Counted from the first letter of the stretch, positions 1 to 8,400 are shown. The stretch is 64,000 nucleotides of DNA from JACOMY01 sp046233115 (GCA_046233115.1 JBJXHM010000017.1:34515-98514); one strand, 5' to 3'. Numbers and translations: made by a program. Notes: a model not told the origin generated them from the letters alone.

Positions 1-204
1 TCCTACATCAGCTTCCTCGGCTACGGCATTCAGCCGCCGGAGCCGAGCTGGGGCAACATGCTGAACAACGCCCAGCAGTACCTCAGCAGCGCGCCTTGGC
101 TGGCGATCTTTCCCGGCCTGATGATCACCCTGGCCGTCACCGGCTTCAATTTCCTCGGCGACGGCCTGCGCGACGCGCTGGACCCGCGACTGGAGGCCAA
201 CTAG
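1..204 (+). CDS. Dipeptide/oligopeptide ABC transporter permease, C-terminal part (DppC/OppC-like)
   Basis: Only the last 67 codons lie in the window; the 5' part is beyond the left edge. The visible protein has the permease end typical of DppC/OppC: a hydrophobic segment (SYISFLGYGIQPPEPSWGNM), a second one (WLAIFPGLMITLAVTGFNFL) and the usual ending GDGLRDALDPRL. It would form part of the inner-membrane channel of a peptide-type importer powered by the two ATPases immediately downstream. The stop is 3 nt before the next ATG, so it is in an operon with them. The substrate cannot be deduced. Confidence 0.9.
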   Translation, partial: SYISFLGYGIQPPEPSWGNMLNNAQQYLSSAPWLAIFPGLMITLAVTGFNFLGDGLRDALDPRLEAN

Positions 205-207
205 GCG

Positions 208-1236
208 ATGGCGGCCGAGCCTTCCAAGACCATCCTCGAGGTCGTCGATCTCAAGGTCACCTTCCGCACCCCGGCCGGCGACGTGGTGGTTCCGAGTGGC
301 GTCTCCTTCACCCTGGCCCAGGGCGAGACCCTGGCACTGGTCGGCGAGTCCGGATCCGGCAAGAGCGTAACCAGCCTGGCGGTCATGCGGCTGATGCCCA
401 AAGGGACCCGGACCAGGATCGAAGGCCAGGTGCGGCTGGCCGGCGGCGAGGGCGGCAGCCGGGACCTGCTCACCCTCTCCGACGAGGAGATGCGCCGGGT
501 GCGCGGCAACGAGATCTCGATGGTCTTCCAGGAGCCGATGACCTCGCTGAATCCGGTTCACCGCGTCGGCGACCAGATCGCCGAGGCGATTCGCTGGCAC
601 CGCGACATGAGCAAGGCCGAGACGCTGGAGCGCGCGCTGGAGCTGTTGGAGCTGGTCGGCATCTCCGAGCCGCGCAAGCGACTGGAGAGCTTTCCGCACC
701 AGCTTTCCGGCGGCATGCGCCAGCGGGTGATGATCGCCATCGCGCTCGCCTGCGACCCCAAGATCCTGATCGCCGACGAGCCGACGACGGCGCTGGACGT
801 GACCGTCCAGGCACAGATCCTGCAGCTCTTGAAGGAGCTGCAGGAACGCACCGGCATGGGCATCATCTTCATCACCCACAACCTGGGCGTGGTCGCCGAG
901 GTGGCCGACCGGGTGATGGTCATGTACGCCGGCAAGATCGTCGAGCAGGCCGCGGTCGGCCCGCTGTTCACCCAGCCGAAGATGCCCTACACCGTGGGGC
1001 TGCTGCGCTCTATGCCCAGGGTGCGCTTCGCCGCCGAGCGCCAGGCGCCGCTCAGCACCATCGGCGGCAACGTGCCCGATCCCCTGGCGCTACCGCCAGG
1101 CTGCTCCTTCCATCCGCGCTGCGCACATTTCGAGGCTGGCCGCTGCGACCGCGAGATGCCACCGCTGGAGACCATCGGCGAAGGCCGGGCGCTGCGCTGC
1201 CTGCGCTGGCGCGAGATCGAGGAGGCCGGAGCATGA
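208..1236 (+). CDS. Peptide-type ABC transporter ATP-binding protein (DppD/OppD family)
   Basis: A 342-aa ATPase subunit of a dipeptide/oligopeptide/nickel-type importer. Walker A GESGSGKS is at residues 46-53, the Q-loop MVFQEPMTSLNP at about 105-116, the signature LSGGMRQRV at 166-174 and Walker B ILIADE at 186-191. The C-terminal oligopeptide-transporter extension carries the Cys-containing motif (PPGCSFHPRCAHFEAGRC) typical of the OppD/DppD group. ATG at 208 is 3 nt after the permease stop, and the stop overlaps the next start (ATGA). It pairs with the following ATPase. Whether the cargo is peptide, opine or another solute is unknown. Confidence 0.93.
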   Translation: MAAEPSKTILEVVDLKVTFRTPAGDVVVPSGVSFTLAQGETLALVGESGSGKSVTSLAVMRLMPKGTRTRIEGQVRLAGGEGGSRDLLTLSDEEMRRVRGNEISMVFQEPMTSLNPVHRVGDQIAEAIRWHRDMSKAETLERALELLELVGISEPRKRLESFPHQLSGGMRQRVMIAIALACDPKILIADEPTTALDVTVQAQILQLLKELQERTGMGIIFITHNLGVVAEVADRVMVMYAGKIVEQAAVGPLFTQPKMPYTVGLLRSMPRVRFAAERQAPLSTIGGNVPDPLALPPGCSFHPRCAHFEAGRCDREMPPLETIGEGRALRCLRWREIEEAGA

Positions 1237-2249
1237 CAGCAAAAACGGCCAGCGAGGCGCTGCTCAAGGTCGAGGGGCTGAGGATGCACTTCGACCTCTC
1301 CAGCGGCTTCTTCGGCCTCGGCGGCGGGGAGAAGGTGCACGCCGTCGACGGTGTCGACTTCGAGATCCTGCGCGGCGAGATCCTGGGACTGGTCGGCGAG
1401 TCCGGTTCCGGCAAGACCACGGTGGGCCGTACGGTGCTCCGCCTGACCCAGCCGACGGCGGGCTCCATCCTCTTCGACGGCCAGGACCTGACCTCCCTGA
1501 CCAAGCGCCAGCTCCGCCCCTTCCGGCGGCGCATGCAGCTCATCTTCCAGGACCCTTTCAGCTCGCTCAACCCCAGAATGACGGTCGGGCGGATCGTCGC
1601 CACGCCGATGTTGATCCATCAGCCCGAGGCCTCGGCTGCCGAGCGCCAGCGGCGGGTCGAGGAGTTGCTGCGCCTGGTCGGCCTCTCGCCCCGCCATGCC
1701 GAGCGCTATCCGCACGAGTTCTCCGGCGGTCAGCGCCAGCGCATCGGCATCGCCCGCGCCCTGGTGATGAACCCAGACTTTCTGGTCGCCGACGAGCCGG
1801 TCTCCGCCCTTGACGTCTCGATCCAGGCCCAGGTGGTGAACCTGCTGCTCGACGTGCGCCGCAAGCTGGGTCTCACCATGCTCTTCATCTCGCACGACCT
1901 GGCCGTGGTCGGCTGCATCGCCGACCGCATCGCCGTCATGTACCTGGGCCGAATCATGGAGCTGGCGCCGACAGAGGCGCTGTTCCAGGACCCCCGCCAT
2001 CCCTATACCGAGGCGCTCTTCTCGGCCGAGCCGATCCCCGATCCGACGGTGCGGCGCGAGCGGGTGCTGCTGAAAGGCGAGATCCCGAGCCCGGTCGACC
2101 CGCCCAGCGGCTGCGTCTTCCGCACCCGCTGTCCCTATGCCCTGCCCGACTGCGCCAAGGTGGTGCCGGAGCTGAAGAGCGTGGCGCCGGGCCACGTCAA
2201 GGCCTGCCTGCGCGACGACCTCAGCCTGAGTGCCTCACGCCATGCGTAG
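1233..2249 (+). CDS. Peptide-type ABC transporter ATP-binding protein (DppF/OppF family)
   Basis: A 338-aa second ATPase of the same importer. Walker A GESGSGKT is at residues 55-62, signature FSGGQRQRI at 163-171 and Walker B FLVADE at 183-188. The C-terminal extension has the CVFRTRCPYALPDC Cys motif of the family. The start chosen is the ATG in the ATGA overlap with the upstream ATPase; the same frame stays open far upstream inside the neighbour, but a start there would give a meaningless N-terminal extension. It is the last gene of the transporter operon; a large palindromic element follows. Confidence 0.93.
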   Translation: MTAKTASEALLKVEGLRMHFDLSSGFFGLGGGEKVHAVDGVDFEILRGEILGLVGESGSGKTTVGRTVLRLTQPTAGSILFDGQDLTSLTKRQLRPFRRRMQLIFQDPFSSLNPRMTVGRIVATPMLIHQPEASAAERQRRVEELLRLVGLSPRHAERYPHEFSGGQRQRIGIARALVMNPDFLVADEPVSALDVSIQAQVVNLLLDVRRKLGLTMLFISHDLAVVGCIADRIAVMYLGRIMELAPTEALFQDPRHPYTEALFSAEPIPDPTVRRERVLLKGEIPSPVDPPSGCVFRTRCPYALPDCAKVVPELKSVAPGHVKACLRDDLSLSASRHA

Positions 2250-2316
2250 AGCATATCGCGAGCAGGTGGGCTCGCCTGCGACGGCGATTTGCTTGTTCAA
2301 GTCAGAGTCTGGGGCA

Positions 2317-2448
2317 TGTTGAGTTTAAACGGCTCCGGCCCACACCCCCGCCCAGTCGTCCCAGGCGGCGCCCACGGAAGTATCCTGTAGCTGGGCGGCC
2401 GGGCGGGGGTGTGGGCCGGAGCCGATTCAAATAGAGCGCTTGGCGCTC
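2317..2448. repeat. Palindromic repeat element, copy A
   Basis: A long inverted repeat: the left arm at 2330-2352 (CGGCTCCGG...CCCCCGCC) pairs perfectly over 23 bp with 2402-2424. Between the arms is an inner hairpin (GCCCA...TGGGC) containing the conserved loop sequence CGGAAGTATCCTG. The flanks TGTTGAGTTTAA and TTCAAATAGAGCGC are also shared with a second copy at 46863-46983. Two arm pairs differ between copies by compensatory changes. It sits between convergent genes, so it may act as a bidirectional terminator or be a REP/MITE-like mobile element; no transposase is present. Confidence 0.8.
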
Positions 2449-2469
2449 CGCTCGAATCGACCCGGTCCG

Positions 2470-4896
2470 TCAGTTCCAGACGAAGTCCGTCGCTGTCAGT
2501 TGATTGGCGGCCACGAGCCCGGTGATCTGGAAGGCAAGATCAGCGCTGCCGTCGCCGTCGGTATCGACCTGCACCTGTTCGCCGCCGTCGAAGCGCGCCT
2601 CGGAGTTGCCACCGCCGGAGAAGGCCGCAGCGCCGATATAGGCGAAGACGCCTGTCTCCATACCGGCGACGAAGACCAGGCTGTCCTCGTCACTGCCGCC
2701 AAAGGCACGGCCGTCGAAGTCCGCCAGCAGCGGTCCGCCGGAGCCGGCCCCGTCGCCGATCTCGTCGCCATTGAAGCGGAACTCGTCGCTGTGGCTGCCG
2801 CCGTAGTAGCGGCCGGCGGCATTCACGCCGATGACATCGGCGCCGGCATCGCCGTGCAGCTCGTCCTTGCCGGTGCCGCCAAAGAGGGTGTCGCTGCTGC
2901 GTCCGCCATAGATCGTATCGTTGCCCGCCAGCCCGCGCAGCACGTTGACCGCGGTATTGCCCTCGATCACGTTGTGTTCGTCGTTGCCGCCACCGTCGAT
3001 GGCCCCGGCATCGCTCTGCAGGCGCAGGTTCTCGATGTTGGCGGAGAGCGTGTAGTCGTCGAGGGCGCGGACCAGGTCCGTGCCTTCGCCCATCACTTCG
3101 ATGGCCGTGTCATCGGCGCGGTCGATAACGAAGGTGTCGTCGCCCAGACCGCCGATCATGGTGTCGAGGCCGCCCTTGCCGTTCAGGATGTCGTCGCCGC
3201 CCTGCCCCTCCAGGGTGTCGGCGAAGCTGTTGCCCAGCAGGGTGTTGTCGACGGCGTTGCCAACCAGGTGCGCCGGCCCGACGTTGCTCAACAGGTTGAC
3301 GCGCTCGATGAAGCCGTCGATGCCGGTCGAGACCGTGAAGTCGCTCGCGTTGGAGCGCACCACGTCGGCGATGCCTCCGTCCGCGCTCTCACGCACCAAG
3401 TCGGCCGAGGTGTCGATGATGTAGGTGTCATTGCCCGCGCCCGCCGCTGCCACATCGGCGCCGCTGCCGCCGTTCAGCTGGTCGCGCCCGTCACCGCCGA
3501 AGAGCGCGTCCTCGCCGCTGCCGCCGACCATACGATCGTTGCCGCTGGCCCCAAGCATCCAGTCCTGGCCGGCCCCGCCGAACAGCGTATCGTTCCCGTC
3601 GCCGCCGTTGGCGACGTCGTCGCCCGCATCGCCGCGCTCGGTGTCGTTGCCCTCCGCACCGAACATGAGATCATCGCCGCTGTTGCCGCGAAGCTCATCG
3701 TTACCGGTGTAGCCGCTCATACGGTCATTGGTGCTGCTGCCGTTCAGGCTGCCGTCATTGTCGAAAGCATCGCTGACGAAGTTGAAGGCCCCCACCAGCA
3801 TCAGGGTTTCCACCGAACCCAGGTGCAGGCCGACCGGCAGCAGGCCCTCGCTGGAGAGGGAGTCGTTGCCGCTGCCGCCTTCGTAGCGCTCGCCCGCGAA
3901 GGCCTCGCCCGCACCGACGCTGAAGGTATCCGCGCCGGAACCGCCGTAGAGGTAGGAATCCTTGCCGCTGCCGCCGCTGATCAGGTCGTTGCCGTCACCA
4001 CCGTAGATCCGGGCGTCGTGACCGCGGCCGCCGAAGAGACGGTCGTCGCCCAGGTCGCCGTAGATGTAGCTGTCCTGGCCATAGGAACCGAGGATCGTAT
4101 CCGCACCGGTGCCACCGATCAGATAGCGGTCGTTTCCGTCACCGGCGTTGATGTGGTCGCTGCCGCCGTCGCCATACAGTCTGAGGTCATCGCCGCTGTT
4201 GCCGATCACCGAATCGGCGCCGTTGCCGCCGAAGAACGACCCATCGGCCCCGGAGTCGCCGACCACGAAGTCACTGCCGCTGTCGCCGAAGAAGAAGGCA
4301 TCGGTATCGTCGCCGCCGCTCAGGGTGTCGTTGCCGCTGCCGCCGAAGAGGAACACGTCGAAACCGCTGTCGCCCTCCAGCCGATCGTCGCCGTCGCCAC
4401 CGAAGAGCGAGAAGTCGCTGCCGCTGCCGCCGACGATTCTGTCGTTACCGGTACCCCCGAAGTGCGACCCGTCCGCGCCGGTGCCCAAGAAGAACTGATC
4501 GTCGCCGGCACCGCCGAAGAAGCGGCTGTCGTTGCCGTCATTGCCGATGAGAACGTCATTGCCAATCTCGCCGCGGAACTCGGCATCGTTGCCGGACGCG
4601 CCCAGCAGGGAGTCGTCGTCGCTGCCGCCGAAGAAGAGGGAGTCGTCGCCACCGTCGCCACGCAGGAGGTCGTTGCCGACGCCGCCGAAGAAACTCACAT
4701 CATTGCCCTCGGAGCCGTAGAAGCGATCGTTCCCGCTGACACCGAACAGCGGCCCGTCATCGCCGCCGCCCGCCAGGACGGTATCGTCGCCATCGCGCCC
4801 GGAGACGGTGTCCTTGCCGCTGAAGGTCTGGAACAGATCGTCGAAGCTGCTGCCAAAGAGAGTATCGCTGCCGGTGTTTCCGAAGTAGATCGCCAT
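2470..4896 (-). CDS. RTX calcium-binding repeat protein, predicted type I secreted
   Basis: An 808-aa protein made almost wholly of Gly/Asp-rich RTX (hemolysin-type Ca-binding) repeats; no catalytic domain is visible. Residues about 33-317 are 15 consecutive units of 19 residues (for example GGDGDDRLEGDSGFDVFLF). After a short spacer, ordinary nonapeptide blocks (GGSGEDALF, GGDGRDQLN) alternate with linkers of the type NDTYIIDTSADLVRES. The C-terminus (VDTDGDGSADLAFQ...TATDFVWN) resembles the serralysin-type C-terminal region used for type I secretion. There is no N-terminal signal peptide. The start at 4896 is preceded by a strong AGGAGG site. No type I transporter genes lie nearby. A paralogue begins at 62095. 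Function is probably extracellular or surface Ca-binding structure; the exact role is unknown. Confidence 0.88.
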   Translation of the reverse strand: MAIYFGNTGSDTLFGSSFDDLFQTFSGKDTVSGRDGDDTVLAGGGDDGPLFGVSGNDRFYGSEGNDVSFFGGVGNDLLRGDGGDDSLFFGGSDDDSLLGASGNDAEFRGEIGNDVLIGNDGNDSRFFGGAGDDQFFLGTGADGSHFGGTGNDRIVGGSGSDFSLFGGDGDDRLEGDSGFDVFLFGGSGNDTLSGGDDTDAFFFGDSGSDFVVGDSGADGSFFGGNGADSVIGNSGDDLRLYGDGGSDHINAGDGNDRYLIGGTGADTILGSYGQDSYIYGDLGDDRLFGGRGHDARIYGGDGNDLISGGSGKDSYLYGGSGADTFSVGAGEAFAGERYEGGSGNDSLSSEGLLPVGLHLGSVETLMLVGAFNFVSDAFDNDGSLNGSSTNDRMSGYTGNDELRGNSGDDLMFGAEGNDTERGDAGDDVANGGDGNDTLFGGAGQDWMLGASGNDRMVGGSGEDALFGGDGRDQLNGGSGADVAAAGAGNDTYIIDTSADLVRESADGGIADVVRSNASDFTVSTGIDGFIERVNLLSNVGPAHLVGNAVDNTLLGNSFADTLEGQGGDDILNGKGGLDTMIGGLGDDTFVIDRADDTAIEVMGEGTDLVRALDDYTLSANIENLRLQSDAGAIDGGGNDEHNVIEGNTAVNVLRGLAGNDTIYGGRSSDTLFGGTGKDELHGDAGADVIGVNAAGRYYGGSHSDEFRFNGDEIGDGAGSGGPLLADFDGRAFGGSDEDSLVFVAGMETGVFAYIGAAAFSGGGNSEARFDGGEQVQVDTDGDGSADLAFQITGLVAANQLTATDFVWN

Positions 4897-5298
4897 TGCC
4901 CTGATTCCTCCTATAGCAGCCGTCCCGCACCGAAGGGCCTCATCTCGACGGCCCGCCACCCTTTCCTGCAGCCGCCGGTTAGTCCTACGCGCAGAGGGGC
5001 GAAAGCATCGCACGCGATTTCGAAGATCGGATCACAACGTTCGCGGCAGCGAACCTTCCTTTAAAGCGAACATCTTTTCAAGGATGAATGCCAAACCCAG
5101 AGACCGGTTGTTTCCTCCAGCGCCCGAACGATCCTGACCAGCGGATCATTCAGAAAAATGCGATGTTAATCGTGCTAATTCAGATTCTTAGAGATATGTG
5201 GCTATCATCGCCTTCTCCACAATGAGCTTGCTATTGCACGTTCATTCACTAAAGTGACTGACATCTGCCACCCCACCAGGATCCGGAGAGAACAGCGC
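4897..5298. promoter_or_regulatory. Divergent intergenic region between the RTX gene and the dehydrogenase
   Basis: 402 bp without a gene. It holds the RTX ribosome-binding site (AGGAGG just above 4896), an AT-richer stretch at about 5150-5260, and at 5240-5257 the sequence GTTCATTCACTAAAGTGA. That sequence matches 13 of 14 positions of a motif upstream of the BetI-like gene at 7410 (GTTCATTCACCAAA). A Shine-Dalgarno-like GGAGAG lies at 5284-5289. No convincing -35/-10 pair was fixed. Confidence 0.5.
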
Positions 5299-6207
5299 AT
5301 GACCATCGGTTTCATCGGTCTCGGCTTCATGGGCGCGAACATGGCCCGACAGTTGCAGAAGAAGGGTCACTCGCTGGTGGTCTTCGATCTCGATCGCACC
5401 AAGGCGGCCGAGCTGGAGGCCGAGGGCGCCGGCTTCGCCGAGAGCGCGGCCGACTGTGCCGCCAAGGCCGAGGTCCTGATCACCTCGCTGCCCGGCCCGC
5501 CGCAGGTGATCGCGGTGATGGAGACCGCCGGGGCCCTGGCGGCGCTGCGCGAGGGCGCGCTCTGGATCGACATGACGACGAACGACGCGCCGCTGCTGGC
5601 ACGTCTGGCCGAGGCCGCGGACCGGCGCGGCGTCGCCCTGGTCGATGCGCCGGTTACCGGCGCCGTCGACGGCGCCCGGCGCGGCGAGCTCACCATCTTC
5701 GCCGGCGGCAAGGCGGAGGACCTGGCCCGCGCTCGCCCGCTGCTGGAAGCGATGGGCCGCGTCATCGCGTGCGGTGGGCTCGGCACCGGCAACGCGGTGA
5801 AGCTGGTCACCAACTTCCTCTGGTTTACCCACGCCGCGGTGATCGGCGAGGGCCTGATGCTGGGCAAGCAGGCCGGCGTCGCGCTGGACGTCCTCTGGGA
5901 AGCGATCAAGGACTCGGTCGGCGATTCCTTCGTCGCCCGGCACGACGCCCCCTCGATCTTCGCCGGCCACTACGACCCCTCCTTCACCCTCGACCTCTGC
6001 GTGAAGGACCTGGGCCTGATCAAGGCGCTGGCCGCGCGGGGCGGAGTGCCGCTGCCGGTCGGCGAGGCCGCAGCGGCGCGCTTCGCACTGGCGCGCGAGA
6101 CCTACGGCGGCGGCGAAGGCGAGCTGCATGTCGCCAAGCTGATCGAGGACGCGGTCGGCAGCGACCTGAGGCTGGCCGGCGACTGGCCGGTTCACTGGGA
6201 GGCGTGA
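5299..6207 (+). CDS. NAD(P)-dependent beta-hydroxyacid dehydrogenase (3-hydroxyisobutyrate dehydrogenase family)
   Basis: A 302-aa protein expected to oxidise a beta-hydroxyacid such as 3-hydroxyisobutyrate, tartronate semialdehyde or a related acid. The Rossmann motif GFIGLGFMG is at residues 4-12, the substrate-binding motif DAPVTGAVDGAR at 116-127 and the catalytic Lys168 in GNAVKLVTNFL. ATG 5299 was chosen over an in-frame ATG at 5254 because it has GGAGAG upstream and places the nucleotide fold at the N-terminus. The upstream region shares an operator-like motif with the BetI-like gene at 7410, suggesting joint regulation. The last codons lie in a tandem 17-bp duplication. Exact substrate unknown. 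Confidence 0.88.
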   Translation: MTIGFIGLGFMGANMARQLQKKGHSLVVFDLDRTKAAELEAEGAGFAESAADCAAKAEVLITSLPGPPQVIAVMETAGALAALREGALWIDMTTNDAPLLARLAEAADRRGVALVDAPVTGAVDGARRGELTIFAGGKAEDLARARPLLEAMGRVIACGGLGTGNAVKLVTNFLWFTHAAVIGEGLMLGKQAGVALDVLWEAIKDSVGDSFVARHDAPSIFAGHYDPSFTLDLCVKDLGLIKALAARGGVPLPVGEAAAARFALARETYGGGEGELHVAKLIEDAVGSDLRLAGDWPVHWEA

Positions 6208-6224
6208 TTCACTGGGAGGCCTGA
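6191..6224. repeat. 17-bp tandem duplication at a convergent gene junction
   Basis: Two adjacent copies (6191-6207 and 6208-6224) of TTCACTGGGAGGCGTGA, differing at one base. The first copy encodes the C-terminus and stop of the dehydrogenase on the + strand; the second contains the stop and last codons of the TetR gene on the - strand. Confidence 0.85.
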
Positions 6225-6829
6225 GGTTCCCCTGCGGCGGCAAGCTGGCCGAGACGCGCGTGCAGCGCGCCGCGCAGCAAGGTCGCGGCCTGGTCGGGCG
6301 GCATGCCTTCGTCGACCTGCGCGCGCTGTACCCGCATGCCCTCGATCAGCAGGGCGGCCTCCTCGGCCAGGCGCTGCGCCTGCGCCGGCGGCAGCAGGGC
6401 CTGCGCGGCCTGGCGCAGAGAGCGCCGCAGCAGGCGATCGTTCAGACGCTCCAGCCGGGCCAGTGCCGCGCTGTGCGAGGCCTGCGCCTGGAAGTGCAGC
6501 CAGCAGCGGCAGAGATCGACCCGGAACACGGCCGGCGATAGGTTGGCCGCTGCGATCGCCAGGAAGCGCGCCTTCGCATCCGTCGCTTGCTCGGCGCAGC
6601 GGCGCCGCTCCGCCTGCATCCGCTCGACGATGTGGCGCATGGTGGCCGTGAGCAGCCCCTCCTTGTCGCCGAAGTAGCGGTAGAGGTTGGCGCCGGTGAA
6701 GCCGGCGGCGGCAGCGATCTGCGTCACAGTGGACTCCAGCGGCCCCCGCTCGGTGACCGAGGCGATGGTCGCCTCGATCAACTGCAGGCGGCGTTCCTCC
6801 CGGTTGGCCCGCGGGCGCCCACCGCTCAT
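6209..6829 (-). CDS. TetR/AcrR-family regulator, BetI-like (1 of 3)
   Basis: A 206-aa repressor. The N-terminal helix-turn-helix spans about residues 12-58 (STVTQIAAAAGFTGANLYRYFGDKEGLL). The C-terminal ligand domain carries the BetI-like signature CRCWLHFQAQASHSAALARLERLN and is clearly related to the neighbour at 6826-7410, so the pair looks like an old duplication. ATG 6829 overlaps the stop of the upstream regulator (ATGA), so the two are co-translated. Likely targets are its own operon and the adjacent dehydrogenase or transporter genes; the ligand is unknown but BetI-type proteins usually sense choline-like or cationic compounds. Confidence 0.85.
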   Translation of the reverse strand: MSGGRPRANREERRLQLIEATIASVTERGPLESTVTQIAAAAGFTGANLYRYFGDKEGLLTATMRHIVERMQAERRRCAEQATDAKARFLAIAAANLSPAVFRVDLCRCWLHFQAQASHSAALARLERLNDRLLRRSLRQAAQALLPPAQAQRLAEEAALLIEGMRVQRAQVDEGMPPDQAATLLRGALHARLGQLAAAGEPQASQ

Positions 6830-7410
6830 GCCGCGGTCTCCAGCCGGCGGTCGAGGTAGTCCAGCACCATCCGACAGGCCGCCTCGGGATCGACTGCCTG
6901 GCCGCGCTGCGCACGGCGCACCCAGAGGCCATCGACCAGGGCGACGATCTCGCGTGCCAGGGCCGACACCCGCTCCGCCGGCACCAGGTGGCGCAGCCCC
7001 TCCTGCAGGTTGGCGCGGAAGCGGGTGGCGTTGATCTGCTCCAGCCGGGCGAGGCGCTCCTGGTGCGGCGTCTGCGCCCAGAAGTGCAGCCAGACGCGGC
7101 AGATCTCCGGCCGGAACAGCGGCTCGGCCAGATTGGTGCGGATCACCGCGCGCACCCGCTCCAGCGGATCGGCGGCCTGGGTCAGCCGCTCGACCATGGC
7201 GTCGTGGATGTCGCCCAGCAGGGCGCGCATCGTGGCCTCCAGCAGGCCATCCTTGCCGCCGAAGTGGTAGTGGATGTTGCCGGCCGAGAGACCGCTCTCC
7301 TCGGCGATTCGCGCGACGGTGGCGTCGTGATAGCCGTACTTGTAGATCGTCTGGGCCGCCGCCTCGATGAGCTGTTGCCGGCCGATGTCGCCGGATCGCG
7401 CCCTGACCAT
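6826..7410 (-). CDS. TetR/AcrR-family regulator, BetI-like (2 of 3)
   Basis: A 194-aa protein with the HTH at about residues 10-55 (TVARIAEESGLSAGNIHYHFGGKDGLL) and a BetI-type ligand domain (EICRVWLHFWAQTPHQERLARLEQINATRFRANL; ALVDGLWVRRA). The start at 7410 follows GAAGGGGAG, a good ribosome-binding site; an in-frame ATG at 7494 would lie inside the probable operator. It heads a two-gene regulator operon, with a dyad at 7479-7499 as candidate autoregulatory operator. Confidence 0.87.
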   Translation of the reverse strand: MVRARSGDIGRQQLIEAAAQTIYKYGYHDATVARIAEESGLSAGNIHYHFGGKDGLLEATMRALLGDIHDAMVERLTQAADPLERVRAVIRTNLAEPLFRPEICRVWLHFWAQTPHQERLARLEQINATRFRANLQEGLRHLVPAERVSALAREIVALVDGLWVRRAQRGQAVDPEAACRMVLDYLDRRLETAA

Positions 7411-7478
7411 CTCCCCTTCCAATCGCTGCCCCGACCCGCAGCAAGGCCCCAGGCGCCGCCGGCCCAGATCCTTGCTTG

Positions 7479-7499
7479 CAGGTTCATTCACCAAACCTG
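7479..7499. promoter_or_regulatory. Candidate TetR/BetI operator upstream of the regulator pair
   Basis: Outer arms CAGGTT and AACCTG form a dyad around TTCATTCACC, about 70 bp upstream of the regulator start. The inner sequence GTTCATTCACCAAA recurs with one change upstream of the dehydrogenase at 5240-5253. TTCATTCA is a common TetR-family half-site. Inferred from sequence only. Confidence 0.45.
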
Positions 7500-7549
7500 G
7501 TAGAGGGCGGCGGCGTGGGGGTCAAGCGCGCACTGGTCGCGACGGGGGG

Positions 7550-8383
7550 CTAGGCGGTATGTGCCTCCCGGCCGCGGCGGCCGTAGACCGTCTCGTTGAC
7601 GCCGGGATCGCCGATCACGCCGGGATGGTCCTCGTACACGAAAACCGACATGAGGCGGAGCCGGTCGCCCGCCACCTCGGTCACCCGGTGCAGCGAATTG
7701 CAGCCGCGGAAGATCACCAGGGCGCCGGGCTCGCGCGGCACCATCTTCAGCCGTGAGCGGTCGCCCTTCAGCACCTTGGCGACCTCGTCGGGCATGGGGT
7801 CGTCCTGGGTGCGGGTGTTGGGCACGATCTCGAACTCGCCGCCCGATTCGGCCGACTGCAGCATCAGGGTCATGGTGAAGGCGCTGTTCGAGTCGAAATG
7901 CCAGGCCGAGGAGTCGCCGGCCTCGTAGCAGACCACGTTCACCGGCTGCAGCGGGTCGTCGCTCGGGTAGAGCGTCCCGGCGCCGACCACGTCCTCCACG
8001 AAGCGGATCATCTTGGGCCAGAAGTAGAGGGTCTTGATCGGGATGGCCTCGGAGAGGATGTCGTGCGCGATCATCCGGTAGGAGGCATCGAAGAAGATGT
8101 TCGAGGGATGGTCCGCCGGCTTGCTCGGATCGCCGTGCTTGTAGAGGTAGCAGGTGCGGTGCGAGCGGTTGCGGAAGCCCTGCTGGAACACGGTCTCGAC
8201 GTCGGCAATGGTCCGCTGCAGTGCGGCCTCGGTGATGAACTGCGGCAGCACGCAGTACTGCTTGCCGTCGAGATCCTGGCGCAGCCGCTGCACCAGCGCC
8301 GCATAGCGCGGGTCGTCGGCATCGTCGATCGGCCAGGCCTCGAGGTTCACCACCTCTTCGGGCTTCATCGGCGCTAGCGTCAT
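7550..8383 (-). CDS. 2-oxoglutarate/Fe(II)-dependent oxygenase-like protein
   Basis: A 277-aa protein with a probable non-haem Fe facial triad: His162-x-Asp164 (SSAWHFDSNS) and distal His232 (NSLHRVTEV), followed by an Arg that could bind 2-oxoglutarate (RLRLMSVFVYE, Arg241 or Arg243). The presence of Asp164 argues for a hydroxylase rather than a halogenase, where this residue is Gly or Ala. Overall it resembles the ArpA/HalD-like group. It lies 17 nt below the Pot-type ATPase gene in the same operon, so the substrate may be the imported compound. Start at 8383 has GAGGAG upstream. Substrate unknown. Confidence 0.75.
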   Translation of the reverse strand: MTLAPMKPEEVVNLEAWPIDDADDPRYAALVQRLRQDLDGKQYCVLPQFITEAALQRTIADVETVFQQGFRNRSHRTCYLYKHGDPSKPADHPSNIFFDASYRMIAHDILSEAIPIKTLYFWPKMIRFVEDVVGAGTLYPSDDPLQPVNVVCYEAGDSSAWHFDSNSAFTMTLMLQSAESGGEFEIVPNTRTQDDPMPDEVAKVLKGDRSRLKMVPREPGALVIFRGCNSLHRVTEVAGDRLRLMSVFVYEDHPGVIGDPGVNETVYGRRGREAHTA

Positions 8384-8400
8384 CGGAGGGCTCCTCGCTG

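Noticed and set aside
2440..5064. An 874-aa Ala/Val-rich frame on the + strand opposite the RTX gene
   Set aside because: It is the antisense of Gly/Asp-rich RTX repeats; the - strand has a strong ribosome-binding site and clear RTX motifs.
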